A DNA stretch of 64,000 bases, taken from contig CM060065.1 of NCBI GenBank assembly GCA_030533445.1, positions 22,208,474 to 22,272,473 of the forward strand, written 5' to 3'. This document shows, piece by piece, positions 50,232 to 62,371 of the stretch. This stretch comes from Cyprinodon diabolis (taxonomy: Eukaryota > Chordata > Actinopteri > Cyprinodontiformes > Cyprinodontidae). Both the position numbers and the translations under genes were made by a program. The notes under the pieces were generated by a model. It ran no database searches. It was given only the letters and a program-made list of their open reading frames with translations, and was not told the origin of the DNA. The first letter of the stretch is position 1, and each line of letters begins with the position of its first letter.

Positions 50232-50317
50232 AAAAAAATGTGGTCTGTCTTGTTTATTCTCATGTGCGTCAAAGCACATGAGCATAACGAGAATAAACAA
50301 GACAGACCACATTTTTT
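50232..50317. repeat. Long near-perfect hairpin
   Basis: The arm 50232-50261 (ending GTCTTGTTTATTCTC) pairs with 50289-50317. Inside, CTCATGTGC pairs with GCACATGAG around a 6-base loop (GTCAAA). One 9-base bulge (CATAACGAG) interrupts the 3' side. In total it is a stem of about 37 pairs in 86 bases. It is not associated with visible transposon ends. Confidence 0.9.
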
Positions 50318-50880
50318 CCATGCTTTTTGTTTTATTTAGTTACTCTTGCTAATGCTACTAAGTTCCTTTACTTTTAATCTGAGGCTGATGTTTTTCTGAT
50401 ATAAGTTCAGTCATTTAATACCTCTTAGTTACTGCAATATCAAACACATTGCAACATCTCAGAGCATTTTTGACCTTAGGGTCAGATGCTGTTGTTTATG
50501 TAGCATGAAATATGTTGTTACATTTCCTGTACTTAAAGTTAACATACTAACTACTATGTAGCTGTTTATATGGTATATATAATATATATTCAACATGATG
50601 TGTACTTAATACATAATATGACATCTGATTTTGAAATCAACTGTTCCATAAATTATTTGATTGTGTAACAATTAATAGGCTACACAATTTATATGTGTAT
50701 CAAGCACTGATCAGTTTAATATATTCTTTAATAAAAATATTATTTAAGAGATTAAAAATATTTTTTTATTATGATCTATCTTATAACACTATAAAAGGAG
50801 AAAAAGGAGAAAAAACAAGAATCAAAAACTATTTAAATAGAATTCAGTTATATATTTAAAGTTAAGAGAATTATAAAGCT
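50318..50880. other. Intergenic, no gene recognised
   Basis: Very AT-rich DNA with patches such as TATATAATATATATT near 50575. Nothing else recognisable. Confidence 0.5.
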
Positions 50881-50885
50881 GGTTA

Positions 50886-51735
50886 TGTCAGGAATCCAGT
50901 TATTGTGGGTTGTTTCTGTGTTTCCTGTTTTCCACCACCAGGTGGTGCCCCGTCCTCATTGGGCCTACCTGCACACCTGCAGCTCGTTGCCTCATTACCT
51001 GTGGAGTGTTCTTAAGCTGCTGACTGCGACTACCTCGGCGCCAGAGTGTTGCCAATACTGGGTACTCTAGCAATGCTTAGTTTAGCAGAGTCTAACCTGA
51101 GTTTTTGTTTTGCCAGTTATGGGTACTCTAGCCAAGCTGAGTTTGCTGAGTCAACCTGAGTTTAACTTTGTTTTTGTCTTTGCCTCTCGGCAGGAAGTCA
51201 TCCTGCAAACTGGATTTCTCAGACCTTCACTACCTGTAAGGATCAACTGAGCTTATAACTGAGCTGGGGTTCAAACAGGAGGTTTGGATCCACTTTCCCC
51301 AAGAGATCGTTTGAGCTTCGCACTGAGAAAGGGATTATTCTCCACCACGACCCATTCAAGTACTGCAGGAAAACTGAGTGGCAGTCAGCTTTCTCCGTTC
51401 ACCAAGGAACAACCGCAGTCTGAGTAAACCCTGTCCGCCCAACATCAAACAAGATTATCACTGGAACATCCCTCACAGACTGGATTCTATTAAGGACACC
51501 TTTTGTTGGAAACATGAGTCGGCAACCTATTCCTCCTCTTCAAGCCCAAAAATCTAATTTCCCACTGAGCCTGAACTGGCCGCGGTGTCTTCCCCTCATC
51601 TTTCTGTTCCGGTTGAGCAGTGTTCAGAGCAGCATTGGACTCATGTCATTATTCAAATAAACCTGTTAAACTTTTCCCTCGTCTCTCTGTTTGGTCTTCT
51701 GCATTTTGGGTCAGACCTTTAGTAAAATCATGACA
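50886..51735 (+). mobile_element. Solo LTR of a retroelement, exact 5-bp TSD
   Basis: Starts TGTCAGGA and ends ATCATGACA (TG...CA termini with TGTCA/TGACA inverted ends). It is flanked by GGTTA on both sides (50881-50885 and 51736-51740). The 850-bp unit has a poly(A) signal AATAAA at 51656-51661, near its 3' end, and a partial internal duplication around GGGTACTCTAGC (51060 and 51122). No gag or pol sequence adjoins it, so it is a solo LTR left by recombination between two LTRs. A Ty3/gypsy-like origin is likely but unproven. Confidence 0.88.
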
Positions 51736-51740
51736 GGTTA

Positions 51741-54641
51741 AAGGTTTATGTTATCAGTGTTTATCTTCCTTGAGTTTCAATAATTTAATTTAATTAATCA
51801 TTTAAATTTAAGGGTTACTTAAACCCTGCCACATTGGCAGTCATGTGCTCTACGCTGCACCAGCTATCCACCTTGTTATACTCTTTAGTTTATTTTCCTA
51901 TTGTCCAGCTAAAAGAAACAACAATGGTCAATGATGATCCTCTGCTCATTCCTATTAGATTTGCTATCATGACATTATTAAGGCTCCATATGTAAATACA
52001 GCACCGCTGCTGTGACGGCCCCTCAAGGAGACCCTATGCTGTTTGTTTACATTCCCCAGTTTCAGGTAAGCTATAAAATTATCACAGCAAATTAAGTTTT
52101 CTGCTCAACAAAAACAAAAAGTCATCCCATCAGAATTATTGTCATCAAGGCAGCCAGTCTCTCAGGTTCTCAATCTGCTCCATGTTCAGGTTATTGTGGC
52201 TCATATGTACGTCTGCACCCCCTCATTTTTCCTGACGAACATATCTGCTTCCTTATTTGTGTAAACAGATTTCCAGTTTATAAATCCCTCTGTCCTGTGG
52301 CTATTATTCTCCTAGCATTTAATGAGGCAGGAAGCCATACTTTTGTTGTGTTGACATCAGGAGCTGTTTTTGAATCACTATACTGTCAATACTACTGTAA
52401 TACTTATAATAAATGCAGTCTGAGAAGGGAATGAGGGATGTTCTATCTTACCACCAGTTTGCCATTCATTGAGAAAGATGTTAAACATGATTTTTAAACA
52501 TATTTTTAAGGGAGAAGTTTGTGCAGTTAAAAAGCTTCCAGTATTGTTTTTTTTATTTTTTTATTCTGTAGAAAATAAGATGCAGCCTTCTTAAATCTAT
52601 TTTTTTTTTAAGGAAAAAATCAAAGCTCCAAATCCTTCACTTTTATAGCCATGATATTGTGTTTCAGTTAACACTGGGTGATGAAACACTCATTTACTCA
52701 CTGTCAGACCCTCCCACTCGCTCTTCAGAGCATCTTTCTCCACTTCTCCTCCATCGTTCTGCCTGTTGCCCTGGCCGGTCCCTCTTCAGCCAGCTCATCC
52801 CTGTCTCCACTTTGTACTCAGGAAAAGCCTTTCAAGGACTGTGATCTGTTTTCACGATTTCGTTCCATCACTTATATCAGTGACCTTGTCTTTGTATAGG
52901 AAAATAAATGAAAAAAAAAAAACGATTGCTTTTACTGGCTATTTGACTCCAACATTTTTATGTATTGATTTTCCACCATTTAATCCTGTGCTTTGCTAGG
53001 TATCCTTTCTGTTTCATTGCCCTGGACAGAATAAAGATGTCGGTAGAAGAGTAAAACAAGTACTATCTTCTTATCAACTCAAAAAAAAAAAGTAAACTCT
53101 GCCTGTTTCCACTTTGTCTTGTATGTCCCTGCCCCTCTGTCCCTTCCCTCTCTCTGCCTGAGGAAGCCATATGGATGCACAGTGTGTTGTATTAATTAGA
53201 CCCCAGGGTGTGGGCCCACACCCGGGACAGAAATGGCTCCAGCAGTTGCTATGCCTGTAGAAGAAACCTACCTCCTCGCATAAACTGGATAAGTTGGAGT
53301 AAAGAAGGTTGATGTTTAGATGGCTCCACTGCGGCAAAATATTCTTCTGGAAATACTCATGAAGTTTTTAAGCAGCTTTATTTGAAAAAAATGCTTGATT
53401 TATTTCCTGGTAAATATTTACTCAGTGTAGCTCAGACAGATGTGATATATTACAATTTTATAAGTGACATGACAAATGAAAAAAATAGGACTTACAACAA
53501 TGATTTTAATTGATGTAGATGATATAGGGGGAATCAGCTGGACCTTTACAATGAACTGAAGTCAATATTAAAAACTCGAAGCAATTATTACTGTAAGTTT
53601 AGGACCGGAAAAAAATACACAATAGCAGTTAAATATGTTTATATACATATGTTGTGTTCCACTCGAAATAAACAGTATGAATACATAGCAAGTTTTTCAT
53701 GTTTCATATGGACATAATGTGATCTGGGTTTATTCACCATTTTATTAATACCTTCCAACCTATAGCCATTTTTTAGGCAATCTATTTAAAACTATTGTGT
53801 ATTCATGGTTTTATCTGGAAAAATTAGGAGTTTAATGAACTTGGAAATGTTAATCAAAATGTAAAAACCCTATAAAAGAATTCTTAAGAATGTTTTATAT
53901 CTTGCAACATTCCTTGTGACCATTTAACGGTTAAGAAACACCACAGATTGTGAAATCTTATCAAACCAAAATATTCCATAGAGACAGCCTGTTTTTACTG
54001 TAAGTAATGGTCAAAGAAATCCCATAGTTCCATTTATTTTTAGTCCTCTCTTATTAGAACGTCTCCAAGGTGGTACGATTAATGTGTGGAACAAAATGGC
54101 CAAGGCGCAAACAGACCAGCCACCAAAACTGAGTTACTGGATGTGCAATGGCATCACAGTGACCTAGAAACATCATAAGGGGTCCAGCACGTGTATTTGT
54201 GTCAATATTAATGGAAATTGTTCAATGTAAATTATTAATTTAAATGGTAAATTAGACGTAAGGTCAGCTCATTTATCAAACTGTAACCTGACTAATATTT
54301 TCAATAAGCTGGCATTGGAATTGTATTGGCAACTGAAGTGTTAACTTGCAATGAATTAAAATAAAATTCCGGTGACAAATTGTACACATGCATTATACAC
54401 ATCTAGAACAACAAGGTACACAGTATTAAATGTTTGGAGATGGATAAAATCAAATATTAAGAATTAAAGGAGGTGATTTTGCACAGATGGGGTTTTAGTC
54501 GGACTAATGGCGAGGGAGGATGAGCTTTGAGGGTGCAAAAATCTTTACTATACCCTTATCATCATAAGACTTTCACCTTTTAATTAGAAATTTTTAGTTT
54601 ATTAAATGCATGTTCTTTTTCTTTTACATTTAGCATTTTAA
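51741..54641. other. Intergenic, no gene recognised
   Basis: AT-rich. At 52900-52922 AATAAATG is followed by a run of A, which could be a retroposon tail, but no body is recognised. No gene evidence. Confidence 0.5.
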
Positions 54642-55316
54642 TGGTATAGAGGGGATCTTTTATTTCCGGGTGGATCATCAAAATAAGTGGTCCTCCTAAT
54701 TGTCAATCATCCCGGTTGATATTTTTATTTAAAGCCATTCTAAGTGCTCAACCCGTTAGATATCTTTTCCTGCGCATTCACACCTTCAGCCGCATATGTG
54801 TGGTGAGCAACGGTTTCAGACAGTCATTGAAGCTCACCTTTCTCACCGTGGTTATTTGAACATGGCTGAGGGTCATTGGATTAAAAGTGTCTATGAACTG
54901 TATGAGAAGAAAAGAAAGGCCTCAGCAGAGGCAGATATATCCCAGACTGCTTTTCGCAGAGAGCTTGCCTTGCAAAGCATTATAGGATTGGCTGTCACAG
55001 CGGCCTACTGTCGCCATAGGCTGCCGCTACCCGACAGCATGACTAATAACAAAGATGGCGCAGGAGGAGGAGTTACGTGGCCAACGGTTAGCAAAACTCA
55101 GTGATTATCTGTCCAATCGATCAATTAATTAAGTTTGCTATAAAGTCCACTATTTGGTCCCTGCTGTATGTGGACGCAGAAAGCTTGTATGCCCTATGAG
55201 AACAGCACATTTTAAACAGGGCGTGCATGAGGTGAAATGGACTCGTGCATGATCTTGCACATGCATTGTTTTTTACAGTGGAGAGGGTGGGTCTTTTAAA
55301 AAATTCTCCACAATAT
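54642..55316 (+). mobile_element. TTAA-type MITE family, copy D (long form)
   Basis: Preceded by TTAA (54638-54641) and followed by TTAA (55317-55320). The left end TGGTATAGAGG and the complement of the right end, ATATTGTGGAG, are decayed versions of the family termini. It matches the complement of copy B along its length and copies A and C at its sides. A 102-codon open frame (54796-55104) spans the central block, but copy B does not keep it open, so it is not supported as protein. Confidence 0.8.
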
Positions 55317-55320
55317 TTAA

Positions 55321-56900
55321 TTCCTATTTAACCACCTAAATTGATAATGATGTCACCTACTGGCGTACTATGGTAGTCTAGATTTTATTCTGCTTAAATA
55401 AGAGTCAGAAATCAAATTCTGAAATAGGATAATTTGCACTTTTAGCGCTTTCTGAAATTCATTTAATGAAATTAATCTAATCTAATCTGCTGTATACTAC
55501 CAGATTATATGAGTTTATGGTTTAAGGTAAGTGCCCTGTAGAAACTAGGGTGGTAATCCTGCTGTGGTTAGATTAATGGGGATGGTTAAGTCACTGAGAT
55601 CCATGCCAAAGCACAGATCTTGGGTTTAATCATTTGTGCCTAAATAAAATACTTTTTTCATGCATACTGAATTCAGACTATTCATTGTGTACAACAGTTT
55701 TAGTTTATTGCCAATTTAGTCTGGTACTATTCTCCTTAACCCCAAAGTTCTTGAATATTTTCTGAAAAATCATTATACTATAAACAAATCTAAGGCTGGT
55801 CTTTCTGCGAAGTAAACTTCAGCTCTTCATTGTTTTTAAGGCCCGAGTTCCTGAATTATAGACCTGGGTGTGTGTCAGTGACCATGGTTTGGCTAATCAG
55901 GTGGTTTGTAGAAATTCTGGAAAAAGGGGCCTACGGATGGGGCATGGAGGCCTTAATAGGAGGCTGATGGGGGTGGGGGGAGATTAAGAAGCTGTAGGAA
56001 AGGGGCACTGATGGGGTCAGTGTTTGCCCAGCTGTCATCTGGGCAGCTGAATGGAAAGTTTGAGTAAAGAGATAGTTTTGACAGTTGAAATAGTTCAAAG
56101 CATGTTAGCTCTTGCTTGGTATCATTTAAGCTACAACAGCTGATAAAATATCAAATAACATCATATTCATGCATGGTTGCTTCCTTTCAGCAGCTATAAA
56201 GTTCTTTAACATTACAAGCCAAAACATGGCGCATAGTAAACCTCAACAGTTAAACCAAATTTGTTTCTATAAGAGAGCATTTACCCTCTTTAACAGAGCA
56301 GGTGCAAAACAAGAACAAAAGGAATTTAGGAATCACATTGGCAATAGAGAGTAACTCAAGAAATACAAAACTGCATAAATATAACACAAACTGGAAAAGA
56401 AACCATTAATCAAGAAAACACAGAATAATATAAATCAAAAGTGGAACTGAAATTTTAAAAAGAAACTCAAACTGAAGACCACAAGGGCAGAACTTTAACA
56501 AAAATACTTTCTTTTTTGTTTCTGTTGTATTCAATTATTCATTAAAAATGTCCTAATTGGCATCAAAATTAGATCATAACTATTGATACGGTGAAATGTG
56601 ATGATACTCAATATTATCATATTAAATTGGCATGGTTTTATACACTAACGTATTAACATGCGTTTATGGTATATTTTTGCCATTGCTGATTTTTGATGTC
56701 CAGATTATTTCCACATTAATAGAAAATATTTGAGGCAACCTTAAAATATTGTTAAATAAACATTATTTCTAACTAATTCAAAACACATTAAAAAAAAGTC
56801 AAAATATATTACATTTACAGGTGTCCACCTCCGGTTTTCATAATTAAACTGTTTTATCTTCAGTTCGGATTTTCTACATGTATATTTTCCATACATACTT
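55321..56900. other. Intergenic, no gene recognised
   Basis: AT-rich except for a G-rich patch at about 55920-56045 with a small GCCCAG/CTGGGC inverted repeat. No gene or defined repeat is seen. Confidence 0.5.
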
Positions 56901-57488
56901 TCCATGTCCAGGGGCGGATCTAGAAAAATATTTATGGGGTGGCAAGAGGGGGGCAGGAATTTTTTAGGGGTGGCAACATATGGCATTTGTTTACACTGAA
57001 TTTAATCACAGTTATCACAGTTTGGTGAGAATAGTATGTACAGTACTAGTGTTTCATGTGAAACAGTTCATATTAATAATACATCGTACCATGTGATCTC
57101 ACTTAATAGGAGATAGAAGAATGATAACACTACTTCTAGAGGGGCCTTATGACAGGAAAGGTATTAAGGTAAGACACAGGTGCTGAGTCGCAGATGTGTG
57201 AGATTGACTGTCAGAGAGGCAGCTTTGCAGCATTTGCACAAGAAGAAACTATAGAAAGAAAAAGTTACCCATCAGAGATCTATGGACTGAGCTGTACTAA
57301 CGTGAGCATAACTACACAGTAGAAATAAATGGGTCAAGGCACCCGAACAAGGTACCAGACATCTATGTAATGTTTACTCTGAACACACATTTACCCCATT
57401 TGTTCCTCAGTAACTTGACATACAGCAGTTAAGGCAACATGAAAGGGACATTTCATGCATGTAAATATGCTGTAGATAGAGCTGTATA

Positions 57489-57999
57489 TGGAGGACCAAC
57501 TCTGCCATATTTAAAAATAAATACAGAAATAAATAAATGCTCAATAAATAAATAAGCATACAATTAATTGCCACCAAAAATACAATCAACAAATAAATGT
57601 AATTAGAAATTATATTATAATGGCAGGCAGAAATGTTAAAAGGGCAGGCAGAAAGAAATAGCGGCGAAGAAATAATTAGGGTAAAAAAATACAAAGGAAG
57701 AATAAAACAGACAAAAATATGATAACATGCACATAAGGAAATACTTAAAAATATAAGTAATTAAAAAATGAAGTTGAAGATAATAAATGACAAAAAAATA
57801 AATAAGGTAAATTTTAAAAAGGCAAAGAAATAAAGAAGCCAATTAAAGAGTTATATACCTTTATGACTAGCTGTATAATTTAATTTCTACTTACATTTAT
57901 TTGTTGTTTGTATTTTGGTGGCAATTAATTGTTTGCTTATTTATTTATTAAGCATTTATTTATTTCTGTATTTATTTTTAAATAAGAGTTGGTCCACCA
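57489..57999. mobile_element. TA-flanked MITE with long inverted repeats
   Basis: The ends are inverted repeats of about 130 bases (start TGGAGGACCAACTCT; end AGTTGGTCCACCA), flanked by TA on both sides (57487-57488 and 58000-58001), as for Tc1/mariner-type elements. The arms are rich in AAATAAATA-type units and share AATTAATTGCCACCAAAA. No coding capacity. Its insertion splits the hAT element at 56909-58898. Confidence 0.82.
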
Positions 58000-58323
58000 T
58001 ACTGCTGTATCAACAAATCAACAAAAAGGCGGGTTCTGTATGTTACATCAAAATCTGCACAAATCTGAAAAGAAGCAACATAAAAATACATTTTGCTTGT
58101 GAGTAGGTTCATACAGGTCATTTCTGGATAGTTTCATACTATATATACAAAAAAGAAACAACAACACTGCTTCATATTAAGCAGGATTCACACCAGTATC
58201 ACATTTTTAACTTTTAACACTTTTGGTTTTATTAAAGGAAATATCAGATTTTCTCAGGTGCCAAAACAAAATGTAACAGCTCTGTAAAGGCTCACCAGAG
58301 AGCATAACATAAAGTTGACATGA

Positions 58324-58527
58324 CTATAACAGCTGAATGCAGTGATTTCCATGTTGCTCAGCAAAACGCTTCACTAATTTATCTAGATCCAATGACTTTG
58401 TGCGTTTTGATTTGAGTACAACCAAACTTGATAGTCTCTGTTCTGTCATAGTTGACCGCAAATATGTCTTTATGAGGCTGAGACGTCAGGCCTAACTAAC
58501 ATCATAGATAGAGAAATAACGTTCTGC
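58324..58527 (-). pseudogene. hAT transposase C-terminal dimerisation domain remnant
   Basis: On the minus strand the frame reads AERYFS, then a short damaged stretch with two stops, then LSLIKTYLRSTMTEQRLSSL, SKRTKSLDLDKLVKRFAEQ and a stop at 58324-58326. This is the hATC pattern (A-E-R-x-FS ... LIK-x-LRS-M-x-x-RL). The stops show the copy is dead. Orientation shows that the transposase ran on the minus strand. Confidence 0.85.
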
Positions 58528-58906
58528 AACCTGATTTTTATCATCTCAAAATCAGCATTGCAGCTATGCGAGCAACATTGTGCTTTCATTATGATTTCAT
58601 TTCTCGATAGATAGTTAATCAGATTTTTACCTGTTTCATCCCGTGTCTCCTCTCCCCATGACCACTGGCTCCCTCGCTTTGCCCCATTCGGTTTTCAAAA
58701 CAATCAGTCTCAGTCGCTCTCGCGTCATCTCATGCTGCATTCACTGCAGTCCGACATTGGAAATTAGCGGTCGTAATTCTCAAATGATCCATAATTTATA
58801 AGCCTCGCAACCTCTACCGCCAACTGGGGTGGCAGCAGGGGTGGCAAGGCTGTCATTTAGGGTGGCCACCCTATGCCACCCCAGTAGATCCGCCTATGTC
58901 CATGTC

Positions 58907-61141
58907 ACTTCTGAGGAAACCTGTGGTTTGTTGTTGTTTGACTTGTATCTTAATAAGTGGCTTGTTGAATCCACTTGCTCCATTATTTTCCATCTCCCAA
59001 GCATCTGCAGTCGATGTTTTACTGTCAGACCAAACCTCCATTAGTCATCTGGCCTCCTTCCCTCTCAGAAGTCTCCTAGGAGACCAGGATATTCACTTTT
59101 TATCTACTTTACCCGATTCTGCAACATAAAAATCCAAAACCTATAGTAACTCCCTAATTCCATATTAGGGACTCAGACATGAGATTTGGTTGAGATGGAG
59201 ATTAAGATTACAACTTAAGAGGCAGTTTAGAGAACAGCTGTATTGCTAACCAGCAACTTTAGGTCTTCCTTTTTAGGTCTGTTTGGTTATTTCTCCTTGC
59301 ATGGTGAGGCAGTGAAACTAATAACTCTTTTTAATCCTGTTCTTTCAAGATCTAACCCCAACATAACAGACAGGTGATAATATTTTATGCATACAATGCC
59401 TTTGAGTGAAGCGTTAGGACAGCAAACAAAGAAAAGGACATAAAGCTGCTGAGTTTGTTTTATTGACAACAGGAACACATAAACATGAGCACTAGCCTGA
59501 GGGCCCACTTTAATCCTGTGGTTCACTGAGATCGGATCATGTGGAATGATTGCTCTCATGTTGCATCATCACCCCAAGGATGAAGGATATTCGCCCTAAT
59601 GGATGTACCAACCCCTGTACCGAAACACAAAGCCTGTTTCTCAGCTTCATGGGCGCCCTGACTTGTGTACATGTGAAGAGAGATGAATGGGTGGGTGATC
59701 ACAGGAGGGGAGGTCAACCCAGCTGTTGGTTTGTCTAATCAAATCAGTGAGCTGGTGTGGAGGAAAGGTGAAGGTCAGGGTGGATGCTGCTGCTGGTACC
59801 CCGGTCCCAGGGTTTCTATCATCAGGCTCTCCAATAAAACATGTTTTTTTTCTTTTTCTTTTTAAAACATTGACTGTATTTTCAATTGCTATTACTCTTA
59901 ACTGGACATGAAGTGGGTGGATCCTACCAGGCTGCTTACCAAAGGATCAATAAATCAGCCATAAAATACAGGTAAACCGACCTGGGGATTTTTTTTAAAG
60001 ATGTCAAACAGTAAGCGAATAAATACATAAACTCTAAACATCATGACTACAATAATAATATTGGTTTAAATAGTATATTAGCTGTTTTTTTTTTTATTAA
60101 TGGTCAAGTTTAGAATAACACTTTTCTCCGAGAACGTTTTTTTTTTTGGCTCAGTCATAAATAGAGTCCCTGTAGATCACTGGCCTTTGTCCTGTTATTG
60201 CAGCCATTACAGGCTATGGCCTTTTCCTTTGTTGCCTCAGCCTATGGGCACGATGCTATTGGCCTGCAATCTTGGTAATGTATGGATGACGAAATACAAA
60301 GACACACACATACTATAGAGGTGCACAAAAAGAGGGACACACGATGTGGTCACACTAATGTCATGTTGTTGCACAGAGAGGAGAGGCATTGCCACCTAAC
60401 GGTAAAAAGTAGGCACTGCATCTATAACAGCATAATAAGGATGTAATGATGATGATAATAATATGTTTTTTATTTGCTTTTGTTTTAAGAATAAAGCTTT
60501 TAAAATCTTTAGAGTATATAAATATTCAATACAAAAAATAATTCTTAAAAAGTACAAGTTTTGATCGTTAGTAACAGCAGTTATGTCACATATTTCTGAT
60601 GCATCCATACTATAATAACAATATAATAACGATATCTATATGATTTCCATTGAAGGCTTGAAGTGGTGCAATTATTGAGTGTGTCCTTACAAAAGATTCA
60701 GGTCCAGATAGAGTCAAACTAATCCAATTATGACTGACTCGATTTTATAAACTAAAAAAAAAAATGAATTAATCTATACATTAAGTTTATTCTATCTCTT
60801 ATTTTAAAAGAAGAATAGAAAGATCCCTTTGTCCTTAACCCTCTTTTACACTAAGTAGAGGACAGGAGTTAATCTAAGTTTTAAACACTTTTGCAGCTAC
60901 CTCGGGCACAAACAACATGCTTTCTAACCACCTCTCTCAAAATAAGAAACATTTTTAACAAGCAAGTTTTTCTTTTGAAAAATGAGACAAAGATACAATA
61001 ATGGTGTCATTTTATCATTTAAAGTAGTTGCAAACAATCAATGAATCTAAAATAATAATAAATTATCAGTTTAAAATAGCTTTTCATGTTGCTTGCTATG
61101 TTATAACATGATTTTTATCAAACAATCAAAGGCGGTTAGGT
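58907..61141. other. Intergenic, no gene recognised
   Basis: AT-rich sequence with T runs near 60090 and 60140. Short open frames (for example 59550-59738) have no recognisable domain. No RNA gene or defined repeat is seen. Confidence 0.5.
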
Positions 61142-61146
61142 AGGGG

Positions 61147-61655
61147 TGTGATGGCCAAATCCATGGCCACACTCTGAAGTTGACAAAAGATGGGGGGCCA
61201 GGGCTCAGCAAATTTGGATGCTGATTGGACTGCACCACTGGTCCTTGCTGGCGGGGGAATGTGTAGTTTCTTTCTTTAGATGAGTTTTTGCATTTAGGTG
61301 AATATTGGTATTTGGACTTTAATGGTTTTGATTTTCATTTTGTGAGTCTTTAGTTTAGACAGAATTAGCTGTACTGTTATTTGTTTTGTTTGTAATTGTA
61401 TTCTGTTTAGTTACCCCTATTGTGTCTAAATTGGTCTGATCAGCCAGTATATATACCCCTTTGTAGGTCAGTTATGTTTTTTTTGTACAGCCAGTTTGTT
61501 TACATTTTTGCCTGAGTTCAGTTTTGTTTCTTTGACCTCTTTTATGAGCTCAGTTTATCTTTTGTCATGTATTTTTGGGTTAAAATAAAAAAAAACCTAT
61601 TTTTCTAATTAATATCCTGTGACTCCTCCTGTTTTTTTTAACTCGGTCCATCACA
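61147..61655 (+). mobile_element. Solo LTR of a retroelement, exact 5-bp TSD
   Basis: Starts TGTGATGG and ends CCATCACA, so the termini are 8-bp inverted repeats with TG...CA. It is flanked by AGGGG on both sides (61142-61146 and 61656-61660). The 509-bp unit has a TATATATA box at 61448-61455 and a poly(A) signal AATAAA at 61584-61589, in the order expected for U3-R-U5. No internal retroelement sequence adjoins it. It differs in sequence from the LTR at 50886, so it is a separate family. Confidence 0.9.
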
Positions 61656-62000
61656 AGGGGCTAAACAGTCAACATTCACAGAATTCTGGCTCAGGTTTAG
61701 GTATCAGTGATTGTTTGTCAAGGGAAAATGTAATTAGTTAAAACATGGTCACACAAGCCAACAGTTAAGAAAAATGCACACAACATGGTTTGCAATAATA
61801 GTGACATGCCATAAAGGTTATGCATACCTAAACTCAAACTAGCTCAAGACAAAACAGTACAGTATGTAAACAACAGAAAAAAAGAAACATGCTGCTCTAT
61901 CTGTCCATGAATTGTTCATACATGTCTGTACTATGAAAAAATGCAGTCTCTCTTGCCGTTGTTAGTTACATTGGTTACATATAACAGCAGGGGCTGATGC

Positions 62001-62018
62001 AAAACAAACAAACAAACA
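62001..62018. repeat. (AAAC)n tract
   Basis: Four to five AAAC units directly before the large AT microsatellite. Confidence 0.85.
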
Positions 62019-62023
62019 ACAAT

Positions 62024-62371
<348 letters not shown>

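Larger units (their letters stand above)
56909..58898 (-). mobile_element. hAT element with exact 8-bp TSD and nested MITE
   Basis: TCCATGTC is repeated exactly at 56901-56908 and 58899-58906. The ends CAGGGGCGGATCTA and, inverted, CATAGGCGGATCTA match except two bases. GGGGTGGCA-type words repeat near both ends. The minus strand keeps the hAT C-terminal dimerisation domain (58324-58527); the rest of the transposase is gone. A second element (57489-57999) is inserted inside, so the hAT insertion is the older. Total length is 1990 bp. Confidence 0.92.

Noticed and set aside
52890..52925. AATAAATG followed by an A run, considered as a processed pseudogene end
   Set aside because: No coding body recognised upstream and no target duplication found.
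54796..55104. 102-codon open frame in MITE copy D, considered as a captured gene
   Set aside because: The matching region in copy B is interrupted by stops and frame shifts, and no family was recognised.
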